64,000 bases of DNA from Papaver somniferum (GCF_003573695.1 NC_039364.1:234849656-234913655), one strand, 5' to 3'; positions 49,817-61,763 are shown, counted from the stretch's first letter. Program-made: numbers and translations. The notes: generated from the sequence alone by a model not told the origin.

Positions 49817-50300
49817 AGGAATGAAATATCAATCATGCTAAAGAAAGAAAGAAGATTTAATACGAGCGAAGATTATCGCTCAGAACAAAACCAAGATGAC
49901 ATACCAGATGATGTCAGCAGAGTCACGAGTAAAGTGTGAAGATCAATGCGAAGTTGGTAGAGTCTGCGAATATAATTAATGTACATGTGCGATAGTGTCG
50001 CACAATGATTATGAAAATAACGGATCTCTTAGCTGTCATCCACTATGTAATACCCTGTATAAAGGATAGAGTGTCCATGTAACAGGGAGAGATCTTTTAG
50101 AGAGTATTAGAAAAGAAATTAGGAGAGAGAAAGTTTGTTTGGAGAGCAAGTCTAGGTTTTCTTATTATCTTGTAATCTTATTATCTTCTGATTGTTCTTT
50201 AGATCTTGATGAATAAAGAGATGATTTACATGGAGATTGATTGATTGTTGTTAAATCCATACATTGGTGTGGTTGTAGGAGTGTGATATACCATGTTGGT
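49817..50300 (+). repeat. LTR-like promoter/poly(A) block
   Basis: Starts near TGTAGGAATG, with TATAAAGG at about 50058 and AATAAAG at about 50213 in the order expected for an LTR, and ends near GATATACCA. No second copy in the window and no firm primer site, so only a probable LTR of the gag-like unit that follows. Confidence 0.4.
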
Positions 50301-50678
50301 GAATCCGTTTAGAAATTCAATCTCAGAAAGTTAGACCTAAAATTTTCAATTAATACAGCGAAATTTTTTTCCTTAAATCTTTTAATCCTATAAAGTAATT
50401 TTTCCTTTGCTAATTCGAGAAAGCTGTGATGGTGAGAATTGAATCTGTTGTTAAACAAACGTCAGCGAGAAGGAGTAGAAGAATTGCTGAGAGAAGAAGA
50501 GGTGAAATTCTAGAGCAATTATACATGGAATAAAGGAAAAAACAAACAAATGAAGTTCCAATTGGACCTCAACATGTAGTAGAGCAGAACAATGCTAATT
50601 GATGATGATAGAATAAGCATGCATACTTCGTAAACTGATTCTACTGAAGAAGAGGACCAAAGAATTGTAGAGGTAGGA

Positions 50679-52767
50679 ATGATAGAAGGAGGTGAAGGTA
50701 ATATGACAATTGAGGAGCGGAGGCAAAGGTTGGTCGCAGAAAGGCGTAGAAAAGATGAAATACGTGCGAATCTAATACGGCAGAATAATGATCTGAGAGA
50801 AAAGAATCTTAGATTGAAAGATCAGAGATCAAGAAGTGCAACGCGTACAAGATCAAGGTCAAGAACTAGTAGGAGTTCATCAATACAAAGTCAATCTAAT
50901 CAAAGACATGCAAGGAGGGAACAAAATTTTGGTAATATTGATGAAAAGTTACAAGTACATGGTTACTTGCAAGATCAACGCGAAGAGAGACGCATGGATA
51001 AGGAGCTAGAGTACGACAGATACGAGCAACCACGCAAACATAATCGCATAGATGAAAATCGAAGGAATAACAGGCGTCAACATACAAACGAACATCATCG
51101 CACGCATCGTGAAGAAAGTAATGAAGAGAATGATCCAGAACAAGGTAGATTGATATTACATGGCAGAGAAATACCAAGAAATCAATATGAACAAGAGGAG
51201 GAATCCGAACGTGAAAGAGCTTAATACCAAGCTGCAAAGAAGCCTAAGAAAGGTGATGAGCTTAATCCGTTTAATGCAGACCGCACGGCCAAGAAGATGT
51301 TGAAAAAGATCAAGTTGAACACCTTGTTTGATGAGTTCTCAGGGACTAGAGATAAAGTTCTTGGAGGAAAGTTGGTGATGACGGAAGAGAAGCTTACACA
51401 CCATGTGACTTCTTATTTGTTATACCAACTGGAAACCATTTTCTTCCCTGACACTTCTGGTGCTGGGGTAAACGCCCATTGCCTCCAGCTATTGGACCCA
51501 CTTGGTGAGGTGAACAACTACTGTTGGGGCATTGTCGTTCTTCATTTGTTCAAGCGGAGCTTAGAAAAGCTTCGAGGCTAAAGAGTCTCTACTTTTGAGG
51601 ATTATACACCCTTGTTCAGGTACGCCGTTAAGTTTTCCATAATTGAATTAATGTGTATTGTTACTAATCATAATTGTATCTTTTCTTGGTTTTTATCATA
51701 GGTTTGGGTGTACGACCACTTCCCTTCACTGAAATTGTCTCATTCTCATGATCCTTGGCCTTATGGGAAGCCTACAACTGGAAAATATGAATTTTTGAAC
51801 TCACAGGACAAGAAGAAGGAAGAGAAGGTGTTGAGGTTGAGGGAGAAATTAGATGATTTGACGCTTGAAGATGTGGTTTTCCATCCATACGTTTATGATG
51901 AAGATCAACAAGATATTGACGTTGAGTTATTGATTTCTCTAATGTCGCAGCTTACAACGGACCGTTGTTTCATCCTGGAGGTTATACAATGTATAATCCT
52001 CGGAGAGTATTGAGACAATTTTCTTGCATCCAAACTATCCCAGATGAGGACAAATTCAACTTCAAGGTGACGAAGTGGGGAACCAATAACACCGAAAAAA
52101 ATTTGTTCCCAAATATGACCCAACTCCATCTGTGGACCATTGGAACAACAGGGCGCAGTGTATGGTTCCTAATGAAGATTTACCGGATATCACTGATGAT
52201 CCAAATGCTTGTGAAGAGGGTTACATTGAATGGTATCAAAACTGGTCTCATCCAAGGGTAATAAACCATGTCCAACAAGCTCGTGCTGAGAAAGCGAAAG
52301 CGAAGATTGTTGAGAAAGAGGCTCAGAGAATTATGAAGAATACTCCTATATGTGGTGATGAGGCTTTGATGTTATGGAAGCGGCGGTAAGATATTTCTCT
52401 CGTCTTTTATTTCTAGTCAATTATTTATTCTTTTGATTGAAAATAGAAATAATAGTCGTTCATTTATGCTTTTGTTCTCTAAATAGAAAAATGCTAGTGC
52501 TAAAATGTTGAAGAAACTTATGGAAAAGATCAAGAGTGGAGACCCAAAACTAATGAACTGAAAGACCTCTACGGTGAACTGAGTCATGTTTTTGCACCCC
52601 CCACTGTTGATCCAATGTCGGCGAAGAGGACTCGCAAAGAAGGTGAAGGTACAAGTCAAATGGTTGAACAACAAAGCAGTGGAGAGGATACTCGTAGTGA
52701 CGAGGGGATTTCTAGAGCTCCAAGACGCAAGAAGGGAAAAGTCTCTCGCAGTGGTCGTGGTAAATGA
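50679..52767 (+). pseudogene. Gag-like RE/RS-rich protein joined to a plant mobile domain (PMD) gene
   Basis: One frame, interrupted only by TAA at 51222-51224, runs from 50679 to 51581. The first 180 residues are Arg/Glu-rich, probably coiled coil, with an RS stretch (RSRSATRTRSRSRTSRSSS). It continues into KKMLKKIKLNTLFDEFSGT and HHVTSYLLYQLETIFFPDTS, GEVNNYCWGIVVLHLFKRSL, a PMD. After a TAA at 51579-51581 and an intron (about 51620-51702) come WVYDHFPSLKLSHSHDPWPY, DDLTLEDVVFHPYVYDE, then in shifted frames NPRRVLRQFSCIQTIPDED and EGYIEWYQNWSHPRVINHV. A last exon from 52487 ends in a basic tail at TGA 52767. PMD proteins (MAIN/MAIL type) act in silencing, and PMDs also occur in transposons. 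Broken by stops and shifts. Confidence 0.75.
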
Positions 52768-52964
52768 GTTGAAGACTATTTTATTTGGGATTTCGTAGTT
52801 AGTTATCAACTTATTATGGTGAAAAATACTTATGTTGACTTTTTAATGGCTGATTTAGTTGCCTTATGTTCTTATGTTTGGAAGACTTATGTTATGGTTC
52901 TCTTATGTTGTTGTTATAGTCATGGTTACATTAAAAATTTCAATATTTAATTTTGTTGAATTCC

Positions 52965-53690
52965 TGACCAGTAGTTCGGTTTGATAGCACTTTTGGAGTG
53001 TAACCGAACTGTGCGTTCGGTTACACTTCAAATGTCCATTGTAACCAAACTGAAATGTTGAACAAAAATGAAAACATGCCAAAACATCCAGGAGAAGGTT
53101 CGGTTAACTGCAGAAAAATGTCTTGTAACCGAACTCTAGTGTTCCAAAAAATATGGCATTGTTCGGTTACCCGCAGAAATTTACCAGGAATCGAACTCAA
53201 GCCTTGAACTTCTGATTTTTTTTAAAGCTTGAGTTCGGTTACCTACACAACTTAGCAAGTAACCGAACAAACAAAAGGAAGAAAGTTCGGTAACATGTAA
53301 ATTTTATCGCAACAACCGAACTAGACACTTGAACTTCAGAATTTTTTTTGCTTGTTAGGTTCGGTTGGCTATGCTCTAAGTTCAAGTTTAAGAAACAATC
53401 GAACTTACTAATCTGAGTTCGGTTGGATCGCAGAAGCATGCAGTTTGCGAACCAACCGAACATAACGCTGCATGCCAGAACTTCCATTGATATAGAGTTT
53501 GGTAACCTGCATGTTTGGATCAAGTAACCGAACCACAGCTTCAAACAAGTTCGGTGACTTATTCATCCTCACAAGGTAACCGAACAACACCTTAAGATGA
53601 GTTCGGTTACTTTTCATCCTCACAAGGAAACTGAACTAAACCTTCAGATGAGTTCGGTTACTTGATCTTCATATATATTAAACGAACTGT
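52965..53690. repeat. Array of alternating GTTCGGTTAC / GTAACCGAAC half-sites
   Basis: About two dozen 10-base half-sites in about 720 bases, almost strictly alternating in orientation and spaced 15-40 bases. Clear copies begin near 53004, 53012, 53098, 53126, 53163, 53235, 53261, 53413, 53453, 53526, 53576, 53600 and 53652. Neighbours could form stem-loops. It lies directly after the PMD gene and before the element's right end. Confidence 0.92.
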
Positions 53691-53699
53691 TCAAAATCC

Positions 53700-54065
53700 A
53701 GTTCCAAATCTTACATTTTTGGGGAATTTTTACCAATTAAACATACATTATCTGAGAAATAAGCCAAATCCGGATCATTGTGAAGATTAACAAATATACT
53801 ATGAGAGGATGGAGATGAAGAATCAGATTCATCACTTAAATGGGGTGAATTGGAATTTTTTTTTATTTTCCATGTTTTTCTCCTTCATCTTCTCTAACTT
53901 TAATCTCACAAAAATTATACTCATAATAAACCCATCTTTTAATTTAATCTCTCTAATTGTTTTTAACTAAATTATTTTACTAATCATAACATAAATTAAT
54001 TAGGAGGGTAAATTAGGTATTAAATAAATATCTAGATAAGGGGTGACCTAGAATTACTTCCAATG
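53700..54065 (-). other. Right end of the 53 kb element with acidic reading-frame remnant
   Basis: Minus-strand HLSDESDSSSPSSHSIFVNL with HNDPDLAYFSDN (about 53850-53740) resembles in place and composition the acidic N-terminal frame of the MULE at 42285. Outside it lies the same kind of AT-rich sequence ending in ACCTAATTTACCCTCC (minus strand), comparable to ACTAAAATGCCCCC of the first MULE. This suggests a MULE that has lost its transposase, but a left end is not found. Confidence 0.45.
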
Positions 54066-54720
54066 AAGTCTTTACCCAAAATAGAACAATGGTCCCCAAA
54101 AAAAACCATGATCCCAAAAAATGGTTCTTTTTTAATTGTAATTTAAAGAATTGTCACACAATTTAATTGCAACAAAAAAAACGTGTTGTCGGTCTAAGAA
54201 TAGTAGCTTAAAAAATGACACGTGTCCTCAATGATTCGTTGCTACATAATTGGTAATAATTATAAGTGTAACTGTATGCGTCGCAAAATACGTGTCATTC
54301 AGTCAACTGTTATAAACATGGAGTTACAACTAAAACCGTTAAAATAACTGCTGCAAATATGATTAGTAAAATTAGATCAACTGTCGGTTAATACAAATTA
54401 GGTCAACTGTGGCCATGGTAGAAGAAATTTTTGATAACGAGTCCAACTTTCCATAGTAGAAATCTATTTCCATACCTCCCGCCCGCACTATGGACAAAAG
54501 TAGGTGCCTCCATTGTACTAGACCGTTATTGGCAGGGTCCATATTAAGGGAGGTATGTAACACTGATAAGGTGTTACGGCTATTTTTTATGAACAACAAA
54601 CAAAATCCCATATGTGACACTGATAAGGCTAAGTCCTATGGGAGAGATAATTAGCTGCTAAATTGGTCATCCATGTCAGCTTGCTCGACCTCCTAAGCCT
54701 TATGGGGTGGCGAATCTAGC
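54066..54720. other. Gene-free spacer
   Basis: No gene seen. ACACTGATAAGG is repeated at about 54562 and 54617, and CCTATGGGAG/CCTTATGGGG at 54635/54702. It may hold the left end of the next element. Confidence 0.4.
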
Positions 54721-54727
54721 AGAGAAA

Positions 54728-54842
54728 AGCCGAACCATTCAGCGTCCAACGCTGAACCGTGCAGCGTTTGCCAAACGCCGAACCATCCGGCGTTTGACTT
54801 GGTCAGCTGCTTTGACAGCGCCGAACCAAACGGCGTCCAGAA
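54728..54842. repeat. Palindromic array, CGGCGTTT type
   Basis: Four or five units of about 25 bases: AACGCTG..CAGCGTT, AAACGCCG with spacer AACCATC and CGGCGTTT, then GCGCCGAACC..ACGGCGTCC. Each unit is an imperfect palindrome with the centre AACC. It lies upstream of the second PMD gene. Confidence 0.85.
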
Positions 54843-55224
54843 AATCGATAACCTCCACAGAACCTCGCCTCTTCCCCATTTTCACTTCCAACCTAAAATT
54901 CCATTTCTTCCCCAAAATTGTTCCGAAAATATCTTGATTTGTAGGAATTTTTTTTCAAATTCCTTCCGTGGGTTTGTTCTTCATCGAATTTGTGATCGAT
55001 TGAAAGTAGTTTGGTGCGATTCCATCCACAAAATAATTCGAGGTATGAAATTTAAATTTTAGGTTAAATTTTTGTGATATTTGATTTTTGATGCAATTTC
55101 ATTCAAATTGATGATTGATTATGAAGTATTAGATGTTGTAAATGATATGTGTATGAATTAAATTGATTATTTGTGATGAATTATTTTTTTTTGGGATTTA
55201 ATTTGATTATGTGTGATGAAGAAA

Positions 55225-55465
55225 AAATGATTTTTTTTGATGAAAATGAATGAATTGGTATGAATAGATTTTAATTTGTATGAATTTGATGAAAATGAAT
55301 GAATTTGGGGATTTCATTTTTTGATGAAAATGAATGAATTTGTATGAAAATGAATGAATTTGTATGAATTCGTAAGATGAATGGATTATATGATAATTTG
55401 TATGATTAAAATGAATGATAATGATGATTTAGTTTGTATGGATGAAAATGAATGATAATGATATT
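55225..55465. repeat. Imperfect minisatellite (GATGAAAATGAATGAAT)
   Basis: The unit recurs about seven times with small insertions in the leader or first intron of the PMD gene starting at 55500. Confidence 0.85.
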
Positions 55466-55499
55466 TTTTTTCATCTTTGTTATTGATTGTAGTACGAGT

Positions 55500-57340
55500 A
55501 TGGATGAATTGATAGACCGGTTGGATATAGTTTCTTCAAAACATTGTGATAGACATGTGTGTCAAGATGTTATGAGAGAGTCTCGCAGTGTAAGCTTTAG
55601 AGGTAGTTTGAAAGATGTTGAAAAGTATTACCAAATTGTAGTGCAAGATAATCCGGTAGCAAAACAATTTTGTGATAATTGTGGCTTTTCCTCTGTTTTT
55701 GAGTTTGATTTCGCCAATGGGGATAGAGCCTTAGTTGAAGCCATAGCTGAGAGATGGTGGAAAAGTACCAGGAGCTTTCATTTTCGGGAGTTTGAGATTG
55801 GCCTCCTCCCTTTAGATTGGTACATGTTAACGGGAATTCCCACTGGTGACCCTTGTAAACGACCAGTAGTTATGCCGCAGTTGGGTAGTCATCTAACATA
55901 ACTGCTTTGGATGATTTGTATTTTTCGGATATCAAAATTCATGGTCCGTGGGACTCTAAGACTAATACATTCTCCTTGGTGGTCTTGAAGAACTACATTG
56001 AAAGTAGAAGATGACAGGATAATAATGAATGTGCAGTGACATTGACACGAGCATTCTTTATGTGGTGTTTTGGTCATTTTCTTCTAACGAATTCTAGTGG
56101 GAAAGTAGATAAACGTTGGGTTTTGTTACTGGATGACTTGACTAGAGTTGGGGAGTATGATTGGGGTATAGCTTCGTTAGGTAATACCTATAAATATCTC
56201 GACGATTGGTCAACCAGGGGTACAAATTTAGTTGGCATGGTTGTGGTACTTGAGTATTGGTACTATTACTACTTTCGCAACATGCAACCCTTGCTTTGTC
56301 AGACACCTGGAGGATATATGATGTTTTCCCAAAAATCTGTCTCTTCAAGAAGATTAGGATTGCATCAAGGAAGAGAGGATATCGAGATGGCCAAAAGGAT
56401 ACTATGAAACACTCGGTCAAAAACGCAAGAACACATATTGACACAAGAACAAGGGAAACATGTATTTGGCAACCATGGGCAGAGAGTCAGTATACTGCGG
56501 GAGACCAATATGAGTATGCTTTAGAGGTATCCAAAAAGAGAGTTCTTTTTGTTCACTTTGAAAAGCGTACAAGAGTTAGTTGTTACTTGGCTGAGAGATG
56601 CCAGAGGCAGATTACAGGTGATATTGTAGTCCCGGCAAATCCTCCAAATTTGGAAACCATTGATGAAGATGATATTGTAATAGAGGTTAATGACTATTAT
56701 TCAGTCACTGAGGATCAATATAACACTTGGTGGACGAAGAAGAGTGTTGGACCTTATGTCACTGAGTCATACCATGCACAGAACGTCGATGAGATAGCAG
56801 TGGGTAGCTCAGTTGTTCCCCGCCATTTGTTTCCTAGTCATCCTCCTCCTGACATGATGTCGCAGACATACACCTATGGCACACATAATTATCCCCCATC
56901 ACAACTGCCGGAGATAGATTTCAGTTTACCATTTTCCAATGAAGCCGGCGTAGAACATCAAGTACCAGTTCCGATGGTTCCTTGTCCGTATAACTTCCGG
57001 GAGATGAATTTGAGCATGGTAAGTACATTTACATTTGGTTCTCATTTCATTTTAAGTTTCTTGAATATTCGACTAAATTCTCTAATTTATATACTTGTAG
57101 GATGATTGCATTAGGTTTATGGAAAGATCATGTACATTCCAGCTTGGAGCTCGTCAAGTCGCATGGGACGAGTCATACGCCTTTCATCATCCACCACGTG
57201 TACAGAAAGAGACATGTGGAAGACATGCAAAACAAGATAGCAAGCATCTCATCAGAAGATGCCTCCGATCAGCAGATCCGACGGTCAGGGACAGAGGATC
57301 ACAGAGGTATGATGGCTCAGAGGAGCACCAGATAATACCC
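55500..57340 (+). pseudogene. Plant mobile domain (PMD, MAIN-like) gene, frameshifted
   Basis: After an acceptor (GATTGTAG, ends 55491) the ATG at 55500 begins MDELIDRLDIVSSKHCDRHV. PMD motifs: LVEAIAERWWKSTRSFHFRE, FEIGLLPLDWYMLTGIPTGD, then (after a shift near 55893) ITALDDLYFSDIKIHGPWDS, a TGA near 56012, TRAFFMWCFGHFLLTNSSGK and VDKRWVLLLDDLTRVGEYDW. A shift near 56270 leads to RTRETCIWQPWAESQYTAGD and ALEVSKKRVLFVHFEKRTRV. A clean intron (GTAAGTAC at about 57019 to TTGTAG at 57100) links a tail that is cut at about 57346 by LTR-like sequence. Related to, but diverged from, the PMD at 51.3 kb and carries the N-terminal part lacking there. Confidence 0.78.
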
Positions 57341-57346
57341 CTTGGG

Positions 57347-57990
57347 TGTTAATACACCCAATCCCGAGGAATATCCCAGATCAACGGCTGAGAGGAAGTT
57401 TGATTGACATAGATGTGACCAGACAAAGAGACACTTGCCTGACACGACCAGACATTCATCTACCCGCATTAAATACCAAAGAGAAATACACGTGTCAATC
57501 AGCTCGTGGAAGAGGCGAGGATAACCCTTCGTGTTCAAGCTCAGGCCGCAGCATATGCCGAAGACCCCTGCGTAATGGGCACAAAGCACAAGAAGATAAG
57601 ATTACAACGGCACCTCAGAAGTAGGACCCACGTTCCAACCTTATAAGTACCCCTCTCCACTAAAAGAGAAGGGGTCGACCAATCGAGAGCAATTATAGGA
57701 GAATATAGGAGAGAGAAATAGGAAGAGTAAGTAATCTCCCTACTCCCGCAGACCTATGGATACTCTAAAGTCATTCGACTATCTTTGTAATCATTCAATA
57801 CATGGTGAAACACCAGTCCCGTGGATGTAGGCCTTGGTGCCGAACCACGTAAATCTTTGTCTTATTTACATTTCAACACTTTACATTCATCGTTGAACTT
57901 CATGTGCTTTACATTTATACTTGATTCTCTGTTTATTCCTTCATACGAACATTATTTATGAGAATACTCGACTAGACAATGACAAGCTCG
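57347..57990 (+). repeat. LTR-like block ending the PMD gene
   Basis: Starts TGTTAATACACCC. It contains GTGGATGTAGGCCTTGGTGC and GCCGAACCACGTAAATC (57823-57858), a motif common near the end of plant gypsy and TRIM LTRs. No matching second copy and no target duplication found; the right limit is uncertain. Confidence 0.5.
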
Positions 57991-57999
57991 AAGGCTTTG

Positions 58000-58770
58000 A
58001 GTCGATGAATCGATATAATCATCCCCTTTACGCTTACGACGCACAATTTTAGAATTAAAACGTATGCGAATATTGTTTGTGAGCACGCAGATGGCTTCGT
58101 AATTTGTGTGTTCACAATATAGAAAAAGGTGTGTAAGAGAATTTATTTAGCATTGTAGACTTTGAGAATCTCCTGGTAAATTTTATGAGAGATTTGTAAA
58201 AAAATTATAAAGACGAAACATAATGATCAAATAAATGTTACTGACCACTAAAGAATATTTAAGAATGATATTTGTCTAAAGTACGGCTCGGACAAAATAA
58301 GAGTCATATGACCCTTTAGTTACGATGGAGGATTCATTTACAATTTTATTCTGACATTATTTTATATTTTAGGCGTGTTTTTTGTCAATAAAACTAAATA
58401 TTATCGGGTTTGAAATTAATATTTTGCAAATATGTTCTTCCTGCAAAACTCTACATACCTACCAAAAATGAATGCATTTCGAGATATATAACACCGTCAT
58501 CTATTAGACTATTATTTTGAAAATAACCCGTTGAAAATCAATGAATTTTTAATCACCGAAATTAAGAAGCTTTAGTATGTCGGGAATATGCTCATTTTTG
58601 GTAACAACGCAAAGCATTAAGAGAGGACAAACTCATTTTTGGTGCCATAATATTAATTTCAAATTCTGTATCATTTAATTTTTATTCACAAAAAAAAAAA
58701 CATAATATACGTGAGAATAAACTTATAAAGAATCCTCTCTTGTTATCTTTTCTTTTATGTTTTTTTTAAG
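58000..58770. other. Gene-free stretch
   Basis: AT-rich; no protein-like frame or repeat seen apart from an A10 run near 58689. Confidence 0.4.
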
Positions 58771-59080
58771 CATCATCTGCCAGTTGATCATCGATAAGTA
58801 TTGAAATGTTATTTAATTTATAGAGCTCCTTGCAGAGAAGTCTCCTAGCACGTTCTATTATTGTTATTATTTTCTTTTTCGTACGCGACAGAGAGAATGA
58901 TCTCGAGACTTTTGGCTGTAGAAGAATTAAATAAATGGGGCGTTTTGCATGTGCTTTGTAATTTATTCTCAATTTGTCCGCTGCGGTGTAGTTTGAGTGT
59001 GATGTGCGGCGAATGGAAAAAGAGGGAGGAACCCCGTTCGGCAATAAACTATGTAACGCGCGCAAAGCACTTGTGTATAT
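58770..59080. repeat. Direct repeat, copy 1 (about 310 bp)
   Basis: CATCTGCCAGT..GATCAT to AACGCGCGCAAAGCAC matches 63083-63395 with many substitutions and small indels. Family unknown. Chance open frames inside it are not genes. Confidence 0.85.
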
Positions 59081-59231
59081 AATCAAACACAATTAGGTGC
59101 ATTGTCAACACCACATATGCAATTGAAATAGTCGCATCAGAATAATTAGAAATGGCTGTATCGTGGCCAGCTGGTGTATCAATAATGTGCAAAATGCATA
59201 AAGAAATGGTTGGACTTACGAGTACGGAGAC

Positions 59232-59237
59232 TATAAA
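59232..59237 (+). promoter_or_regulatory. TATA box of the defensin-like gene
   Basis: TATAAA, 63 bases before the ATG at 59300. A start about 30 bases downstream would leave a short 5' leader, normal for small secreted-peptide genes. Confidence 0.55.
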
Positions 59238-59299
59238 TCCAAAGAGTTTTACTGTATGATCAATTCAATTCAATCCAACCGAATCCAATCCAACCTATT

Positions 59300-60059
59300 A
59301 TGTCTAAAGCTCATTTAAATTTTCTCTTGTTGGGATTTTTCTTAATTTTGGGTTTTTCGGAAATAAGGTATGACGTAACTTCTTATTTACTCGATCTTCA
59401 TGTTTACTTGATCTCTTATGTGTTCTTTTTGGTTAGTTGATATTCTAAGATCAATTCTAATTCTAATACGAGCATTATGTTGCTTCCAACGATTACAGCT
59501 GCATCCCAGAGGACACCCGTATTGGGAGGAAAAAAATACCGGTAAGGAACGATTGTACTCCTGAAAATGGTTGTGATCGAACGTGTAGGGAACACAATCT
59601 TCAAGGTCCCTCAGAATGCATAGTAACGATTTCTGGATTAAGTCAGTATACGTCTTACGAATGCGAATGTTGCAAGTAAGGATATAAACGTGCTAATTAA
59701 TATACGAAAACGCTTTTTTGCTTCGTTAAAGGTCTCTCACTGATGATGATGATGATGATTCGGTTAATTTTATTTTTTATTTTTTGATTTTTTTCTGTTT
59801 CTCGACTTTTGAGACTAAAGCTAATATCAGAATCTAATCTAATGCTTTAATGACATACAGATGTGTAGCGACGAAATTCGTGAATGTGCATATTTGTAAT
59901 CCACAGATTTGTGTCGAAAGGTGTGTCCTAGAAGCCGGTGTTAATGGTCCCTCAGAGTGCAGAGACGTCTATGTTGGATCTCGTACTTATATTCACGAGT
60001 GCTACTGTTGCGATGACAAAGCAAAGTTAACCGCCGGCAATAATGTCGCCGTCGCCTAG
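59300..60059 (+). CDS. Secreted tandem double defensin-like (cysteine-rich) peptide, three exons
   Basis: Exons 59300-59367, 59499-59675 and 59861-60059 use GT/AG introns of 131 and 185 bp, join in phase and give 147 residues. Exon 1 encodes a signal peptide (MSKAHLNFLLLGFFLILGFS). Each later exon carries one eight-cysteine domain: C24-x17-C-x5-C-x3-C-x10-C-x14-C-x-C-C81, and C83-x10-C-x4-C-x3-C-x11-C-x13-C-x-C-C132. The CxxxC and CxC pairs fit the cysteine-stabilised alpha/beta signature, and GPSEC is shared by both domains. A TATA box lies 63 bases upstream. There are no stops or shifts. By family such peptides are secreted defence or signalling ligands; this one's role is unknown. Exon 1 to exon 2 splicing is inferred from phase, not proven. 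Confidence 0.8.
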
Positions 60060-60940
60060 GGTTGGCATGGCCCGATCATGCATCCTATTTTCTCCGTTTC
60101 TTTATAATAATAACTTCTATATAGGGACGCGTTGTTTGCACGGTTTTATTATACATCGTTTGCTGATGATAATTAATTCTCAAACTTCTCATGTTTGATG
60201 TATCGCTGCTGGTCCCTAACCAAGCTTGATTGATTACTGGTTGTATGTGTTTGTCTGAAACTAATGCAAGATGTTTATGTTGTTTGATAATTTGCGTCAT
60301 TTATTCAGTCTTTTCCTCCCAAATCATCCTCTTCCAACACTTATTAAGAAATTTGGTCTCTAAAATCCTATTTTCTATTACTAAAACAACTTAGGAATCA
60401 TCACCTTAATCAAGTGCAAATAACAAAGGCCACTTACAAAACAACCTATCACTTAACTTCCCGTGGAATGTTTCAAGACAGAAAAAAAAAAAAAAAAAAA
60501 GAACTATCACTTGGCAGTCGATCTGATCTCCATGGTTTCCAGTTGTAGCTCTGCGGAAAAAAAGATCTTTACTGTTTTCATAGATATCAAATGAGTGCGG
60601 CGAGAATCTTCGCAGACTTGTTTAAATCACCTTTGCAGTCCCCATCCATTAGAAACATGGCCAAAGTTGTGGTGCACCTGTTAAGAGGAAATATCAATCT
60701 AGGCCAACAGTGTATGAAAACGGGAAGAAAACATATAATACTGTTGATTCTCATATTTCCATTTTGTACTTGGCATTTCCATTTTCATATTGAGGAATGA
60801 GGTAGTATCGACGCCTATTGAAACTATTTACGGATCATCCTAACAAATCATCGAATATTCGACTCATTTTGATTTCTAAGAATAAAGGTACATAAGTAAT
60901 AATGTTTCAAGTACCATAAACATCAATGACACGCCTCATG
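60060..60940. other. Gene-free downstream region
   Basis: No convincing gene. An A20 run at 60481-60500 is bordered by AACCTATCACTT (about 60442) and AACTATCACTT (60502), which could be a very short retroposed piece. The small frame at 60591-60800 has no recognisable character. Confidence 0.4.
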
Positions 60941-60944
60941 GTTA

Positions 60945-61720
60945 CGTCACACCGATAAGAGGCATAAAAAAAAGTGATCCCATATTTTCATACATTTTCA
61001 TTATATGTTTAAACCGGAAGCCAAATTTCTGGTTTGAGGTTGCGGAATATCACAAGAAAAGCCATCCTTATTACATTTTATGTATGCAAATGATCTCCAA
61101 ATCATCTACGAAGCTTCCCATGAGAGTAACATCCATCTAAAAAAGATATTCCAATCATATGGCTCATCGGAAGGACAAATAATCAACACCGCCAAATCAA
61201 CAATTAGAGACATGATCAACTATACTAGCAAACACCCATGATTGCAACAATTATCACAAGAAAAACTACAATCATTCAAGTTGGATGGCTACTCCAGATT
61301 CAGGTTGGATATAAATAAACATGGATGGAGATGCTATAGACTATCCAAGTGTGGTAGGAGCGGGATTCATTTGCAGGGACTCGGACGCACTAACCATAAT
61401 GGCTCTTGAACAACCTCTAGGTTTAACTACTGCACTGACGTCGAAGACATGGGAAACCACAATAGCAACCAGAATAGCGATGGAAAGACAATGACCAAGA
61501 GTGATATTTGAAACGGACTCTGAGAATCTCATGCGCTTTATCAAAACTCCATCGGAAGCTCCTTGGTAATATCACAAATGATTGCAGAGTTCAAACAAAA
61601 AATGCGCCACATACCTTCCTGCCACAGTCAACGCAATTGTTTAGAAGGAAACCAAACAACTAACGGTATAACAAACTTCGCAGCAGATAGGAACGAAGAA
61701 GGCAACTAATCGACATCGAT
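60945..61720 (+). pseudogene. LINE-type reverse transcriptase and RNase H remnant
   Basis: RGIKKSDPIFSYIFIICLNR (the usual RQGDPLSPYLFI motif, changed), then YILYANDLQIIYEASHES (FADD active site changed to YAND) and KKIFQSYGSSEGQIINTAKS at 60965-61200. Downstream, VVGAGFICRDSDALTIMALE, VIFETDSENLMRFI and PSEAPW (61350-61570) match the plant LINE-associated RNase H domain, with TGA/TAA stops between. The loss of an active-site Asp and the many stops show an old copy. Confidence 0.8.
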
Positions 61721-61763
61721 ATGGGATCAAGCAAATCCCCTTTTTCTTAATCAGATTCTCTTA

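Noticed and set aside
51896..52129. Separate gene for the 98-codon frame at 51965-52261
   Set aside because: It is the continuation of the plant mobile domain in a shifted frame, not an independent gene.
52965..53690. Regularly spaced short repeats that look like a CRISPR array
   Set aside because: The half-sites alternate in orientation, spacing is irregular, no cas genes are present and the context is a plant nuclear genome.
58766..59092. Minus-strand frame of 108 codons
   Set aside because: Lies in the direct repeat and is not conserved in frame in the second copy.
60591..60800. Plus-strand frame of 69 codons with a hydrophobic end
   Set aside because: No signal peptide pattern, no relatives recognised and no promoter signs; likely chance.
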